This document shows positions 24,220 to 32,181 of a stretch of DNA of 48,867 bases, one piece after another. The stretch's first letter is position 1; each line of letters opens with the position of its first letter. The translations under genes were made by a program, and so were the position numbers. Source of the stretch: Agathobaculum butyriciproducens (GTDB lineage: Bacteria > Bacillota > Clostridia > Oscillospirales > Butyricicoccaceae). Where the stretch lies: positions 1 to 48,867 of the forward strand of contig QEKJ01000020.1 in NCBI GenBank assembly GCA_003096535.1. The letters are read 5' to 3'. The notes below the pieces were generated by a model. It saw only the letters and a list, made by a program, of their open reading frames with translations, was not told where the DNA came from and searched no databases.

Positions 24220-24239
24220 GTGGGAGGCGGCTGTTCTTT

Positions 24240-25079
24240 TCAGTCAAAAAGTGCTTCGATACGCGGTTTCGCGCCCTGCCACTCCTCAGTGTGCAGACAG
24301 CAAAGGGATTCGTTCGGCATCTCCATCGTGCGTCCGTCCGGTGTCAGACCGGTGAGTGATGCGCCCTGCTCCTGTGCGGCGGCAAAGTCCGCCAGCGGCA
24401 CGAACAGCATCTCCGCGACCTCCGGGCCGGGCCGGAACGGCGGAATGCCGTCGATACGCGCCAGAAATGTATACGCCAGCTCATCATCAAAGCCGACTTC
24501 GCCGCGCGAGTAGCGCTGACGATAACTGCCGCCGTCGATCAAGTCGGCTGCTGTCAGCTGCAGTCCGCTCTCCTCCCGTGCTTCGCGCAGCACGCCTGTC
24601 AGCGGCGTTTCACCCGGGTCAATATGTCCGGTCGAGGTCAGATCAAAGCCGCCCGGAAATAAAGGCCGGTCAAACTGCCGCTGCTGCAGCCACAGACCGC
24701 ACACGCCATTCCGCTCGCCGACCACCCACAGGTGGCACACATGGTGGGACAGCCCCTGCGCATGCACGACGGCCCGCGGGCGTTCTCCGCTGGCGCGTCC
24801 GTCTGCATCGTAAACAGTGAGCAGTTCTCCGCCGTTCTGACTGTCAATCAGCGCCTGCTTCTGCGGCCGCGTGAGCTTTTTAATTGCCGCTTCGCGCTGC
24901 ATGGCCTCGCTCTGCGTGTCGAACATTTCGCTGTACACCAGCGTCACCGGGCCGCGTCCGCGCGTGTATTTCGCACCTTTTCCGCTGTTGTGCGCTGCCA
25001 GCCGAGCCGTCAGATCGTTCGTCCAGCCGCAGTACAGCGTATCATCCGCACAGCGGAGCACATAGGTATATCCTTTCAT
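24240..25079 (-). CDS. GIY-YIG / Nudix fusion protein
   Basis: This 279-residue protein joins two enzyme-like domains in one frame. Residues ~2-80 form a GIY-YIG domain of the UPF0213 type ([43 protein letters not shown]). Residues ~88-275 form a Nudix domain resembling the YfcD/isopentenyl-diphosphate-isomerase-like group. The Nudix box at 151-173 is a perfect match: G-x5-E-x7-REAREESGL. A longer frame extends upstream to 25184, but AAAGGA six bases before 25079 marks the start. It is last in a four-gene operon with dCMP deaminase, pth and a flavodoxin. Substrates are unknown. Confidence 0.88.
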   Translation of the reverse strand: MKGYTYVLRCADDTLYCGWTNDLTARLAAHNSGKGAKYTRGRGPVTLVYSEMFDTQSEAMQREAAIKKLTRPQKQALIDSQNGGELLTVYDADGRASGERPRAVVHAQGLSHHVCHLWVVGERNGVCGLWLQQRQFDRPLFPGGFDLTSTGHIDPGETPLTGVLREAREESGLQLTAADLIDGGSYRQRYSRGEVGFDDELAYTFLARIDGIPPFRPGPEVAEMLFVPLADFAAAQEQGASLTGLTPDGRTMEMPNESLCCLHTEEWQGAKPRIEALFD

Positions 25080-25095
25080 CGCATATCCTTTCCGC

Positions 25096-25512
25096 TCATC
25101 GGCTGGCCCGGATGTCACGCTGCGCCGTGAGCGTACAGCCGCGTTTTTTGATCTGCAGGCGCACCTTCGCCCTGCTCTTTTCACTGTTTCCGCTGCCGGA
25201 AACCAGTATTACTTCGACCTCCGTACCGGGCGGCAGCAGTTCCACCGCGCTGTTGAACGGCGGCGCGGGATAGCCCGCCCAGACCGGCGCCATCAGCACC
25301 ACTCTGTCATAGCCGACAAACAGCGGCATGCCGTCCAGCGCGACCGCCTTCTGCTTGACAGCCTCCAAACAGCCGCGCACAAACGCGGTGAATCGGTTGT
25401 ACGGCGTTTTCGGCGTAAGCTCGATCAAATCAGCGTTCCGCGCCTTGGCTTCCGCGCGGGCGTACGACCGCGTTGTGCCGCCGAGCGAGTAATATGCTAC
25501 TGCGGTTTTCAT
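25096..25512 (-). CDS. Flavodoxin-like protein
   Basis: This 138-residue protein starts [18 protein letters not shown], the phosphate-binding loop of flavodoxin-fold proteins, and has the later loops [17 protein letters not shown] (FMN isoalloxazine region) and [11 protein letters not shown]. It is likely an FMN-binding electron carrier or a quinone/nitro-reductase-like protein. AAGGAG precedes the ATG at 25512 and lies in the space after the pth stop; an in-frame extension to 25566 overlaps pth and is rejected. It is third in its operon. Confidence 0.85.
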   Translation of the reverse strand: MKTAVAYYSLGGTTRSYARAEAKARNADLIELTPKTPYNRFTAFVRGCLEAVKQKAVALDGMPLFVGYDRVVLMAPVWAGYPAPPFNSAVELLPPGTEVEVILVSGSGNSEKSRAKVRLQIKKRGCTLTAQRDIRASR

Positions 25513-25525
25513 CAAAACCAACTCC

Positions 25526-26164
25526 TTAGATGCGTTTTCCGTTGAATTTCTGCGCGGCAGCGGCACAGTCCTCCGCGATGATGCAGGCAGCCGCGTTCAC
25601 CGCGTCCTCGCACGCCTTGTCGATAGCCTTCTGATCCTCCGCCGGGAACTTGCCGAGCACCCACGCTGCAAGGTCGTAATCCGGACGCGGCTTTTTGCCG
25701 ACGCCGATCTTCACGCGCGGGAAGTCCTCGCTGTTCAGATGATAGATAATGTTTTTCAGGCCGTTCTGTCCGCCTGCCGAGCCTTTTGCGCGCACGCGCA
25801 GCGTGCCAACATCGAGCGATACATCGTCCGACAGCACAATAACGTGCTCCGGCGGGATTTTGTAGAACGAGGCCGCATCACGAACTGCCTCGCCGGACAG
25901 ATTCATAAAGGTCTGCGGCTTGAGAAACAGCACGCGCTTGCCGCCGAGCATACCCTCACCCGCCAGTGCCTTGAACTTCATGCGGTCGATCTTCTGGCCG
26001 CTGCGGGCGCAGTAACCCTCAAGCGCACGGAAACCCGCATTGTGACGAGTGTTGTCGTACTTCGCGCCCGGATTGCCCAGTCCGACCACAATCCACTCGA
26101 TCGGCTGGGATGCCTTTGCGGCTTTTTCTTCATCCAACTTCTTAAAAATATCGAATATTGACAT
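25526..26164 (-). CDS. pth: Peptidyl-tRNA hydrolase
   Basis: This 212-residue enzyme recycles peptidyl-tRNA released from stalled ribosomes. The core signature WIVVGLGNPGAKYDNTRHNAG holds the catalytic His (residue 41); LFLKPQTFMNLSGEAV and VLSDDVSLDVGTLRVR follow, as does GSAGGQNGLKNII. It carries a ~20-residue N-terminal extension (MSIFDIFKKLDEEKAAK) that most family members lack; it may be helical. It lies 23 bases after the dCMP deaminase gene. Confidence 0.95.
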   Translation of the reverse strand: MSIFDIFKKLDEEKAAKASQPIEWIVVGLGNPGAKYDNTRHNAGFRALEGYCARSGQKIDRMKFKALAGEGMLGGKRVLFLKPQTFMNLSGEAVRDAASFYKIPPEHVIVLSDDVSLDVGTLRVRAKGSAGGQNGLKNIIYHLNSEDFPRVKIGVGKKPRPDYDLAAWVLGKFPAEDQKAIDKACEDAVNAAACIIAEDCAAAAQKFNGKRI

Positions 26165-26187
26165 ATTTTTCTCTCTCCGATGTCTGT

Positions 26188-26676
26188 TTAGTATGCCATG
26201 CTGCTGCCGAGCGTGTCGTCATTCTCCACCCAGTCGTGCACGTTCACAGTGTCGTATGTATCCACATCACGGCGGATAACCACCTTCTCAATGCCCGCGT
26301 TGATGATGAGGCGCTTGCACATCGTGCAGGAGTTTGCGTCCGACATGATCTTTCCGGTGGACATATCGCGGCCGACCAGGTACAGCGTCGCGCCGATCAT
26401 CTGGTCACGCGGAGCGGCAATAATGGCGTTCATCTCCGCATGCACCGAGCGGCAGAACTCGTATCTTTCGCCGCGCGGAATGCCCATCTTCTGACGAATG
26501 CAGGTGCCGATGTCGATGCAGTTGGCACGACCTCTCGGCGCACCGTTGTAGCCGGTGGATACGATGACGTCGTTCTTGACGATGACCGCGCCAAAGTTGC
26601 GGCGCAGACAGGTGCCGCGCTCGAGTGCAACCTGCGCCATGTCGAGGTAGTAGTTTGTTTTGTCCCGACGGTCCAT
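26188..26676 (-). CDS. dCMP deaminase (ComEB-like)
   Basis: This 162-residue enzyme belongs to the zinc-dependent cytidine/deoxycytidylate deaminase family. The catalytic HAEMNAI supplies zinc ligand and general base, and SCTMCKR supplies two Cys ligands. The GYNGAPRG motif and the CRSVHAE context point to dCMP deaminase, which makes dUMP for thymidylate synthesis. It is probably first in an operon with pth, flavodoxin and the GIY-YIG/Nudix gene. AAGGAGG lies seven bases before the ATG. Confidence 0.93.
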   Translation of the reverse strand: MDRRDKTNYYLDMAQVALERGTCLRRNFGAVIVKNDVIVSTGYNGAPRGRANCIDIGTCIRQKMGIPRGERYEFCRSVHAEMNAIIAAPRDQMIGATLYLVGRDMSTGKIMSDANSCTMCKRLIINAGIEKVVIRRDVDTYDTVNVHDWVENDDTLGSSMAY

Positions 26677-26699
26677 TTTTGTTTCCTCCTTCTATATAG

Positions 26700-27094
26700 G
26701 AAAACCTGTTAGGTTTGATTGTGTTATTTTCACACACCGGCTTTGCGGGGTACACGATCCGCGCAAGCGGTACGGTCTTTCCGGGCGAAGAGTTTGCCGT
26801 CTGCGGACGGCAGGCGATTCGCCGTACCCACGGCGGTGAGGCAAGAGGGTAGACACCTACGGTTTTTACCCTCTTAACTCCCGTTTCCCTTTGGGATAGC
26901 ACGGCGAAATTTGCAGAACTGAGACTATAAGGGAACGGCAGGAGTTCAAAGAGGAAGGGAAACCGCGGGCGCGGCAATCTCCCGCGCTCCGCAGCGCGCA
27001 ACTCTCTGCTTAATTCAAGAGAAGAACTCTCCGCCCAGACAGAGTGAACCGCCTGTGCGGTTCAAGTGCCCCGATTATCCGGTGCCGGATAATC
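26700..27094. repeat. Hairpin-packed intergenic region
   Basis: Nearly 400 bases hold no credible gene but many palindromes: GCCGTC-TGCG-GACGGC, AAGAGGGTA/TACCCTCTT (26843-26875), GAACCGC-CTGT-GCGGTTC (27046-27063) and a perfect GATTATCCGG-TG-CCGGATAATC (27073-27094) just after the ABC ATPase stop codon. None has a proper T run. The region resembles 15655-16015 in style but not in sequence. Confidence 0.55.
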
Positions 27095-27751
27095 TCACCC
27101 GAAAAGGCATCCGTTTTCAAGATGCATCCGCCTTGCGGCGCACTGCGCTGCCCGCTCATCGTGTGTGATGAGCACCAGCGTATGCCCCGACCGATGCAAT
27201 CGGTCAAACAGCTCCAGCACGCTGTCTGCTGCGGCAGGATCCAGTCCTGCGGTCGGCTCATCCGCCAGAATCACGCACGGTTCTGTCACGACCGCCCGTG
27301 CGATTGCCACCCGCTGCTGCTGTCCGCCGGAAAGCTGGTGCGGCCGGTGATTCGCCCGATCAGACAGGCCAACGCGCTCCAGAACCGCCAGTGCGCGTTC
27401 GCTCCGCTCATGCCGCGGAACGCCCTGCAGCGCCAGCGGCAGCGCGACATTTTCCAGTGCTGTCATGCCCGTCAGCAGCCGGAACTGCTGAAACACAAAG
27501 CCGATCTTCTCACTGCGCAGACGCGCCCGCTGTTTTGCCGGCAAATGCGCGACCGCTGCTCCGTCGAGCAGGTATTCGCCGTCGGTCAGGCTGTCCAGCA
27601 GACCCAGAATGTGCATGAGTGTGCTTTTGCCCGAGCCGGATGCGCCGGTCACCGAAATGTAGTCACCGTCCTGCACGGTCAGATCGACCGCATTGAGCGC
27701 ACAAATGCCGTTCTTAGCATATATTTTACTCGCATGAATCAGTTTTAGCAA
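27095..27751 (-). CDS. ABC transporter ATP-binding protein (MacB/LolD-like)
   Basis: This 218-residue ATPase has Walker A GASGSGKST, the Q-loop region FVFQQFRLL, signature LSGGQQQRVAIARA, Walker B VILADEPTAGLD and the His-switch LITHDE. This set, with its short length, places it with the MacB/LolD/FtsE group that pairs with FtsX-like permeases. No permease is adjacent. The start is assigned to a TTG at 27751 because AAGGAG lies ten bases upstream; the longer frame to 27850 runs through the promoter. Its product ends in GCLFG, so it is not truncated. Confidence 0.85.
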   Translation of the reverse strand: MLKLIHASKIYAKNGICALNAVDLTVQDGDYISVTGASGSGKSTLMHILGLLDSLTDGEYLLDGAAVAHLPAKQRARLRSEKIGFVFQQFRLLTGMTALENVALPLALQGVPRHERSERALAVLERVGLSDRANHRPHQLSGGQQQRVAIARAVVTEPCVILADEPTAGLDPAAADSVLELFDRLHRSGHTLVLITHDERAAQCAARRMHLENGCLFG

Positions 27752-27797
27752 TGCCGATTCACTCCTTCCCACCCTATCTTTGGCGGGAAGCATACTT

Positions 27798-27826
27798 ATC
27801 ATACCATGAATATGCGCTTTCCGCAA
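27798..27826 (-). promoter_or_regulatory. Promoter of the ABC ATPase gene
   Basis: Minus strand TTGCGG (27826-27821), exactly 17 bases, TATGAT (27803-27798). Confidence 0.6.
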
Positions 27827-27839
27827 ATTTGTATTGACA

Positions 27840-27868
27840 TTGATCGGCATTGACCTTACTATTATATA
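27840..27868 (+). promoter_or_regulatory. Promoter of the C39-like gene
   Basis: TTGATC (27840-27845), 17 bases, TATATA (27863-27868). The -10 lies in the palindromic TTACTATTATATAGTAA, which may be an operator. The start region carries three near-repeats of (C/A)ATTGAYC. Confidence 0.5.
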
Positions 27869-27909
27869 GTAATCCGGTAGGAATACGCCACACGAAAGAA
27901 GGTTCCCCT

Positions 27910-28533
27910 ATGAAAAATCCGCTGCGCTACCAGCTTTCCGAATATGACTGCGGTCCAACCTCCATGCTCAACGCGCTCGCATTCCTGTTTGAGCGCGAGG
28001 ATATCCCGCCGGAGGCTGTCCGCAACATCATGCTGTACTGTCTGGACTGCTACGGCTCGGACGGCGTAAGCGGCAAAAGCGGCACCTCCTGTGCAGCGAT
28101 GATGTTCCTCAGCAACTGGCTGAACGGCTTCGGCAAGATCGGCCGCCTTCACATCTCCACGCAGTATCTGTCCGGTCCGGCGGTGAATTTCGGGCAGAAC
28201 AGCCGTCTGCGCGATGCACTCCGCTGCGGCGGCGCTGCCGTGGTGCGCCTGCACTTCGACGGAGAGCACTATGTGACGCTCACCGGCATTGATGAGAACG
28301 ACATAGTGCGCGTGTTCGACCCGTATTACCTTGATCAGCCGCTCGATACGGACGGCGTGCAGATGGTGTACGACCACCCATGCGAATACAACCGGCTCGT
28401 GCCGCGCCCCTGCTTCGAGCGTGAGACCCACGAGGTTTACGCGCTTGGCGAGATTGACACCCGCGAAGCCATTCTCCTGTTTAATGACCGGACGCGCCTA
28501 ACGGCAGAGAATACCATCGAATACATGATTTAA
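27910..28533 (+). CDS. C39-like cysteine peptidase-domain protein
   Basis: This 207-residue protein has a papain-fold C39-like domain. The nucleophile region YQLSEYDCGPTSMLNALAFL is intact (Cys14), the catalytic His lies in HFDGEHYVTLTGID and the Asp in VFDPYYLDQ. There is no signal peptide, membrane segment or ABC domain, so it is a free-standing cytoplasmic protein rather than a bacteriocin exporter. Its substrate is unknown. GAAGG before the ATG at 27910 supports this start over the longer frame from 27850. Confidence 0.85.
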   Translation: MKNPLRYQLSEYDCGPTSMLNALAFLFEREDIPPEAVRNIMLYCLDCYGSDGVSGKSGTSCAAMMFLSNWLNGFGKIGRLHISTQYLSGPAVNFGQNSRLRDALRCGGAAVVRLHFDGEHYVTLTGIDENDIVRVFDPYYLDQPLDTDGVQMVYDHPCEYNRLVPRPCFERETHEVYALGEIDTREAILLFNDRTRLTAENTIEYMI

Positions 28534-28537
28534 CGCC

Positions 28538-28571
28538 AAACGGCGGAACGATTTGTATCGTTCCGCCGTTT
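28538..28571 (+). terminator. Terminator of the C39-like gene
   Basis: AAACGGCGGAACGAT pairs perfectly with ATCGTTCCGCCGTTT around TTGT. The T run is short but the stem is very strong; it may also serve the leftward small gene. Confidence 0.85.
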
Positions 28572-28572
28572 G

Positions 28573-28752
28573 TTATTTGTGCTGCTCCTCGCAGTATTTC
28601 TCCGTGTAGGCCGTTGCTTTGGGATCGCCTTTCGGCTCGCGTGTCTGCTCCCACGGCGGCAGCTCGGCCACTGCTGCCGAGTCAATATGCGCCGCATCGT
28701 CGTACTGCGGGAAGGCCTTTGGCTCACGCTCTTTGTGATCGTGCCTGTGCAT
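28573..28752 (-). CDS. Small hydrophilic hypothetical protein
   Basis: This 59-residue protein is strongly charged and His-rich at its start (MHRHDHKEREPKAFPQYDD), with a Pro-containing centre (AELPPWEQT) and one Cys. It has no signal peptide or membrane segment. AAAGGAG sits ten bases before the ATG, in the gap after the recombinase-SpoVT stop codon, so it is probably co-transcribed with spoVT. I do not recognise the family. It marks the chromosomal side of the element boundary. Confidence 0.65.
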   Translation of the reverse strand: MHRHDHKEREPKAFPQYDDAAHIDSAAVAELPPWEQTREPKGDPKATAYTEKYCEEQHK

Positions 28753-28768
28753 ATAGAGAACGCTCCTT

Positions 28769-30925
28769 TCACACTGCAATGCGTTTGGATAAAAACTGCG
28801 CCGCCGACTGACACAGCTTGAGCAGCACCTCATCCGCCTTTTCGTCCTCTTTTTCGCTGACAAACGCGACACAGCCGCTGACATCGCCGTCTGTAATGAT
28901 CGGCGCCTCCGCAACCACCGCGCAGCCGTCCTGCGAGGAGATAAGCACCTCCAGCTGCTCGTCCGCACCGCGCTCGTAACATTCGCGGCGTTCCATCAGC
29001 TGTTCCAGCTCGGATGAGATACTCCGCTCCAGAATATCCTTTTTCACACCGCCTGCTGCCGCAATCACCGCATCCCTGTCGCAGATAGCACAGCTCATGC
29101 CCGCTGTACGCGCCAAAGCCTCCGCCAGTTCGGCGGATACCGCGCCCATCTCTCCCATCGGGGAGTATTTCTTGAAAATCACTTCGCCGTCGCGATCGGT
29201 GTAGATTTCCAAGGGGTCACCGCCGCTGATAACATTGACATCGAAAACCTTGTCCTTCTGGTTGCGCGAACGCTGGACAATACGGCATTTTTCGCTGTTT
29301 TCGATGCCTGAATTAAAATTTACGACGTTCTCCTCTCTCGTGCTCTGCAGCAGCGCGTCAATGTCACTTTGCAGATGTACTTCCAGATGATCCTCGTAAA
29401 CCGTGATCTTGTCTATCATGAGTTCCAGATCATTGCGCTCCATCTTGGGCTTGTGCAGCAGATCATCGAATACTTCAAGCGCGGTCTTGGCCGTGCGGTT
29501 GACCTCGATGATCGTGTTGCGCTTGTTGGACAGCAGTTCGATCTGGTGATTCAGGCCGTTGATCTTGCTTTGCAGCTCGGCTTCCATTTCATCATAAAGA
29601 TCGCCCAGTGTTTCCTCGTTCTCCGGGTGCTTCATAATGTCGCGGATACGCTGGCGCTTGGTAGCCTTGAGTTCTGCTGTCAGGTCATCCAGCACCTCGG
29701 CCAGATTGTCCGCCGACTGCTCGGTTTCCACGATCTGATTATCCTCGCAGGCCAGTTCCGCGTTCAGCCTGTCGAGCATCTCCGCAGAGCCGTCCATCAC
29801 ACGGCGGATGTACAGACGCATAAGCTCGTCCAGCTTGTCCACGCGGATATGATGGCTAGTGCAGCCCGCTCGTCCGCGGCGATGGTAGGTGCCGCAGGTA
29901 TACGCCGGAGCGATGTCCGAACGGCTCATCGAGAACATCGGTGCGCCGCAGTCGCCGCACTCAAGGAAGCCCGAGTAGACGTTATCGTACTTCTTGATAC
30001 CACGGTAGTTCGAGCGCGTGCGCTTCTCCCGCAGAGCACGGGTGGTTGCAAACGTGCGGTAGTCGATGATCGGCTGATGGTGGTTCTCGATGACGATCTG
30101 CTCGTCCTCGTCTCGCCGCACATCCTTGCCGTTGATCTTTGCCCGTGTAAACTTGCCCTGGCGCAGTGTGCCGATGTAGAAATCGTTATCGAGGATACCC
30201 TGCACGGTCACAAGCGCCCATGCAGCCTTAACTTCCCGCTTGGTTGTCTTGCCCTCAGCCTGCCTGCGCATCTGCTCGGACATGCGCGGTGTGGGCACAC
30301 CCTGCTCGGTCAGGTAGTTGGCAATCTTCTTGTAGCCCCAGCCATCATTGTTGTAGTGATCGTAAATCCGGCGCACAATGTCCGCCTCGGTCGGTACAAT
30401 CTCAAACTGCTGCTGATTGTTGATGATGTAGCCGTACGGTGCGGCGCACAGCCATTTGCCGTCCGCCTGCCGCCGTTTGATGACGTTTCGCACCTTGCGC
30501 GAGGTATCCGTGACCGGCATTTCGTTGACGAGGAACTGAAACTGGATTTTCAGCCAGTCATCGTCGTTTGGAAAGTCAATGCCGTCGCCGATGGAGATGA
30601 TGCGGACCCCTGCATCGCGCAAGTCTTCGAGTTCCACTAATCCGCGGCTGTTGCGGCGAGAAAATCGAGAAAAGTCCTTGATGATAAGGATGTCGTACTT
30701 GTGGCTCATCAAGCCTTCTCTCATTTTCTGATATCCCTCGCGCTGCTCAAACGTGTAGCCTGAGCGGTCGCGGTCCTCGAAAAAGGTCAGGCTGCTGCCC
30801 GGGAACTGCGTTTTTACGAAGTCCTCGATGATGGCTTTCTGGTTCTCGATAGATACGTTGTCACGGTCGAGCTCGTCATCGACGGAAATGCGGGTGTAGC
30901 CCGCTATGTTAAAGGTTTCGGTCAT
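28769..30925 (-). CDS. Large serine recombinase fused in frame to SpoVT lacking its N-terminus
   Basis: The 718-codon frame has two parts. Residues 1-~567 are a large serine recombinase: catalytic domain with GYTRISVDD (Ser14) and the conserved IIKDFSRFSRRNSRG, recombinase domain, zinc ribbon (CGDC, later CGTYHRRGRAGC) and coiled coil (~395-500). From residue 568 (GGDPLEIYTDRDGEVIFKKY, DNA 29224) to the end it is SpoVT from about its residue 30: the last part of the AbrB-like domain, then the GAF-like domain (CAICDRD, EAPIITDGDVSG). The join is seamless, as expected at an attachment site inside spoVT. The spoVT promoter and first ~30 codons are not found in this window. AAAGGAG precedes the ATG. 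Confidence 0.9.
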   Translation of the reverse strand: MTETFNIAGYTRISVDDELDRDNVSIENQKAIIEDFVKTQFPGSSLTFFEDRDRSGYTFEQREGYQKMREGLMSHKYDILIIKDFSRFSRRNSRGLVELEDLRDAGVRIISIGDGIDFPNDDDWLKIQFQFLVNEMPVTDTSRKVRNVIKRRQADGKWLCAAPYGYIINNQQQFEIVPTEADIVRRIYDHYNNDGWGYKKIANYLTEQGVPTPRMSEQMRRQAEGKTTKREVKAAWALVTVQGILDNDFYIGTLRQGKFTRAKINGKDVRRDEDEQIVIENHHQPIIDYRTFATTRALREKRTRSNYRGIKKYDNVYSGFLECGDCGAPMFSMSRSDIAPAYTCGTYHRRGRAGCTSHHIRVDKLDELMRLYIRRVMDGSAEMLDRLNAELACEDNQIVETEQSADNLAEVLDDLTAELKATKRQRIRDIMKHPENEETLGDLYDEMEAELQSKINGLNHQIELLSNKRNTIIEVNRTAKTALEVFDDLLHKPKMERNDLELMIDKITVYEDHLEVHLQSDIDALLQSTREENVVNFNSGIENSEKCRIVQRSRNQKDKVFDVNVISGGDPLEIYTDRDGEVIFKKYSPMGEMGAVSAELAEALARTAGMSCAICDRDAVIAAAGGVKKDILERSISSELEQLMERRECYERGADEQLEVLISSQDGCAVVAEAPIITDGDVSGCVAFVSEKEDEKADEVLLKLCQSAAQFLSKRIAV
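29205..29245 (-). other. Predicted attachment-site junction in spoVT
   Basis: Here the recombinase tail (DKVFDVNVIS) changes to SpoVT (GDPLEI). The crossover core of a large serine recombinase should lie around GGCGGTGACCCC. Exact core bases cannot be fixed without the empty site. Confidence 0.55.
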
Positions 30926-30953
30926 GGTGTGGCTCCTTTGCCGGTGAGGCTGA

Positions 30954-31493
30954 TTATATGGATAGCGTCCATACGATTTTTTTGCTTTTAGGGTCTCGGA
31001 TCGTCAATGTGGCATTCTGCAGACCATTCGGAATATTTGTGCAGGTGGAAAGGTCAATGTGATAATCAAAATCGTTCCAGTTTCGGAACAGAGGAAGCAT
31101 CTGTGCATCGTTCTTTTCAAGCACAAAGCCTTTCTGGATGTACTCCTTGAGCGTTTTAGTCGCCCACTGGCGGAATCGAGTCGCTTTCTTGGAATTGACC
31201 CGGTAGCCGACTGCGATAATGGCATTAAGGTTATAATGCTGTGTCTGATAGTTTTTACCGTCTGCGGCAGTTACCGAGAATTTCTCGGTAACTGAATCCT
31301 TGTCCAGTTCACCATCCGTAAATATGTTTTTGAGGTGCCGTGAGATATTATCTGTCGTACAATCAAACAGTTCAGACATGGCTTTCTGCGTCAGCCAGAA
31401 TGTCTCATCTTTGAATATAACATTGACAAATTCTCTGCCATTTTCATCGCTGTACAGCAGAATCTCGCCGCGATTGGCGATATCGTGACTCAT
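30954..31493 (-). CDS. RhuM-family-like protein, C-terminally truncated or fused
   Basis: The first ~120 of 179 residues match RhuM-type virulence/antirepressor-like proteins: FKDETFWLTQKAMSELFDCT (HTH-like), LKNIFTDGELDKDSVTEKFS, VTAADGKNYQTQHYNLNAII and VGYRVNSKKATRFRQWATKTL. Family members are normally above 300 residues. Here the frame changes to an unrelated tail (MLPLFRNWNDFDYHIDL) and ends, which points to truncation or fusion. AAGGAG precedes the ATG. It sits 28 bases before the recombinase on the same strand; mobile elements often carry such genes. Confidence 0.7.
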   Translation of the reverse strand: MSHDIANRGEILLYSDENGREFVNVIFKDETFWLTQKAMSELFDCTTDNISRHLKNIFTDGELDKDSVTEKFSVTAADGKNYQTQHYNLNAIIAVGYRVNSKKATRFRQWATKTLKEYIQKGFVLEKNDAQMLPLFRNWNDFDYHIDLSTCTNIPNGLQNATLTIRDPKSKKIVWTLSI

Positions 31494-31611
31494 TCTTATC
31501 TTTCTCCTTATTCCGTTCCGGCAAAGCTACCGCATCGACTACAATGTCCGTTACCTGCTGTCGAAAAACATTGGCGTTCTGCGATGTAACCACAGGACGG
31601 CCTGTTTCAGC

Positions 31612-31691
31612 TTCTCCTGCTGTTCGTCCCATGCTACTCGAATTTTTTAATCTTCAAAAAGCTGAATCGCGTCATTTTCGATATCTTTCAT
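31612..31691 (-). pseudogene. BRO/KilA-N-type antirepressor N-terminal fragment
   Basis: The minus strand reads MKDIENDAIQLFED, a TAA stop (31649-31647), then in the same frame KIRVAWDEQQEK. This is the typical start of BRO-N phage antirepressors, whose usual sequence is ...IQIFEDKKVRTAWDEEQE. The homology ends soon after, so only a broken stub is left. Confidence 0.6.
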
Positions 31692-31816
31692 TTATTTTCT
31701 TCCCATAACCATACCGGTCATGCCATTTCCATCGCCATATATATCTGCATCCAAATATATCTTTGTAGATAATATTGTATATCAGTTCATTCATCATTGC
31801 AAGCGGCAAAAAATTT

Positions 31817-31846
31817 GGCAGAGGAGGAAGCGGAACCTCCTCTGCC
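31817..31846 (-). terminator. Terminator of the 82-codon element gene
   Basis: On the minus strand GGCAGAGGAGG pairs with CCTCCTCTGCC around an eight-base loop and is followed by AAATTTTTT. It lies nine bases past the stop. Confidence 0.88.
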
Positions 31847-31855
31847 TGACCGTGC

Positions 31856-32104
31856 TCACTGACCTGCCGCCTTGCGTGCCTGCACTGCCCGCTCGGCAGC
31901 ACGGCGGCGATTGAACAGCAGCAGGTCGCGCGTATCCTCATACAGATCCCGCTTGCCGGACAGGAATACCGCAACGGTGTATTTGGTGCCCTTGTACTGT
32001 GCGTACAGCTCCTTGAGCTGCTTCTTGACCGCCTCGTCTGCCTGCTCGGCGTGGGTGAGCATGACTTCAACGATTTGGGTCGGTTCGTGGATTTTGGTTT
32101 GCAT
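31856..32104 (-). CDS. Small mobile-element protein of unknown function
   Basis: This 82-residue charged protein contains VEVMLTHAEQADEAVKKQL, KGTKYTVAVFLSGKRDLYED and RDLLLFNRRRAAERAV. I associate this pattern with small genes in Firmicute integrative elements but cannot name a family. GGAGGGG lies five bases before the ATG and a strong terminator follows, so it is probably intact. It lies between the BroN stub and a helicase fragment. Confidence 0.7.
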   Translation of the reverse strand: MQTKIHEPTQIVEVMLTHAEQADEAVKKQLKELYAQYKGTKYTVAVFLSGKRDLYEDTRDLLLFNRRRAAERAVQARKAAGQ

Positions 32105-32181
32105 AATTACCCCTCCTACAGGTGCATTGTTCCAAATTCAATACAGGTTTATACTGCTTCATTGCTATAATATATAGCCGC

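Noticed and set aside
24200-24232. Invertible promoter switch
   Set aside because: The arms are 12 bases with an 8-base centre, far too small for a site-specific inversion, and no invertase is adjacent.
31444-31632. 62-codon minus-strand frame upstream of the RhuM-like gene
   Set aside because: It overlaps the RhuM start and ribosome binding site in another frame and shows no clear family; probably noise in decayed sequence.
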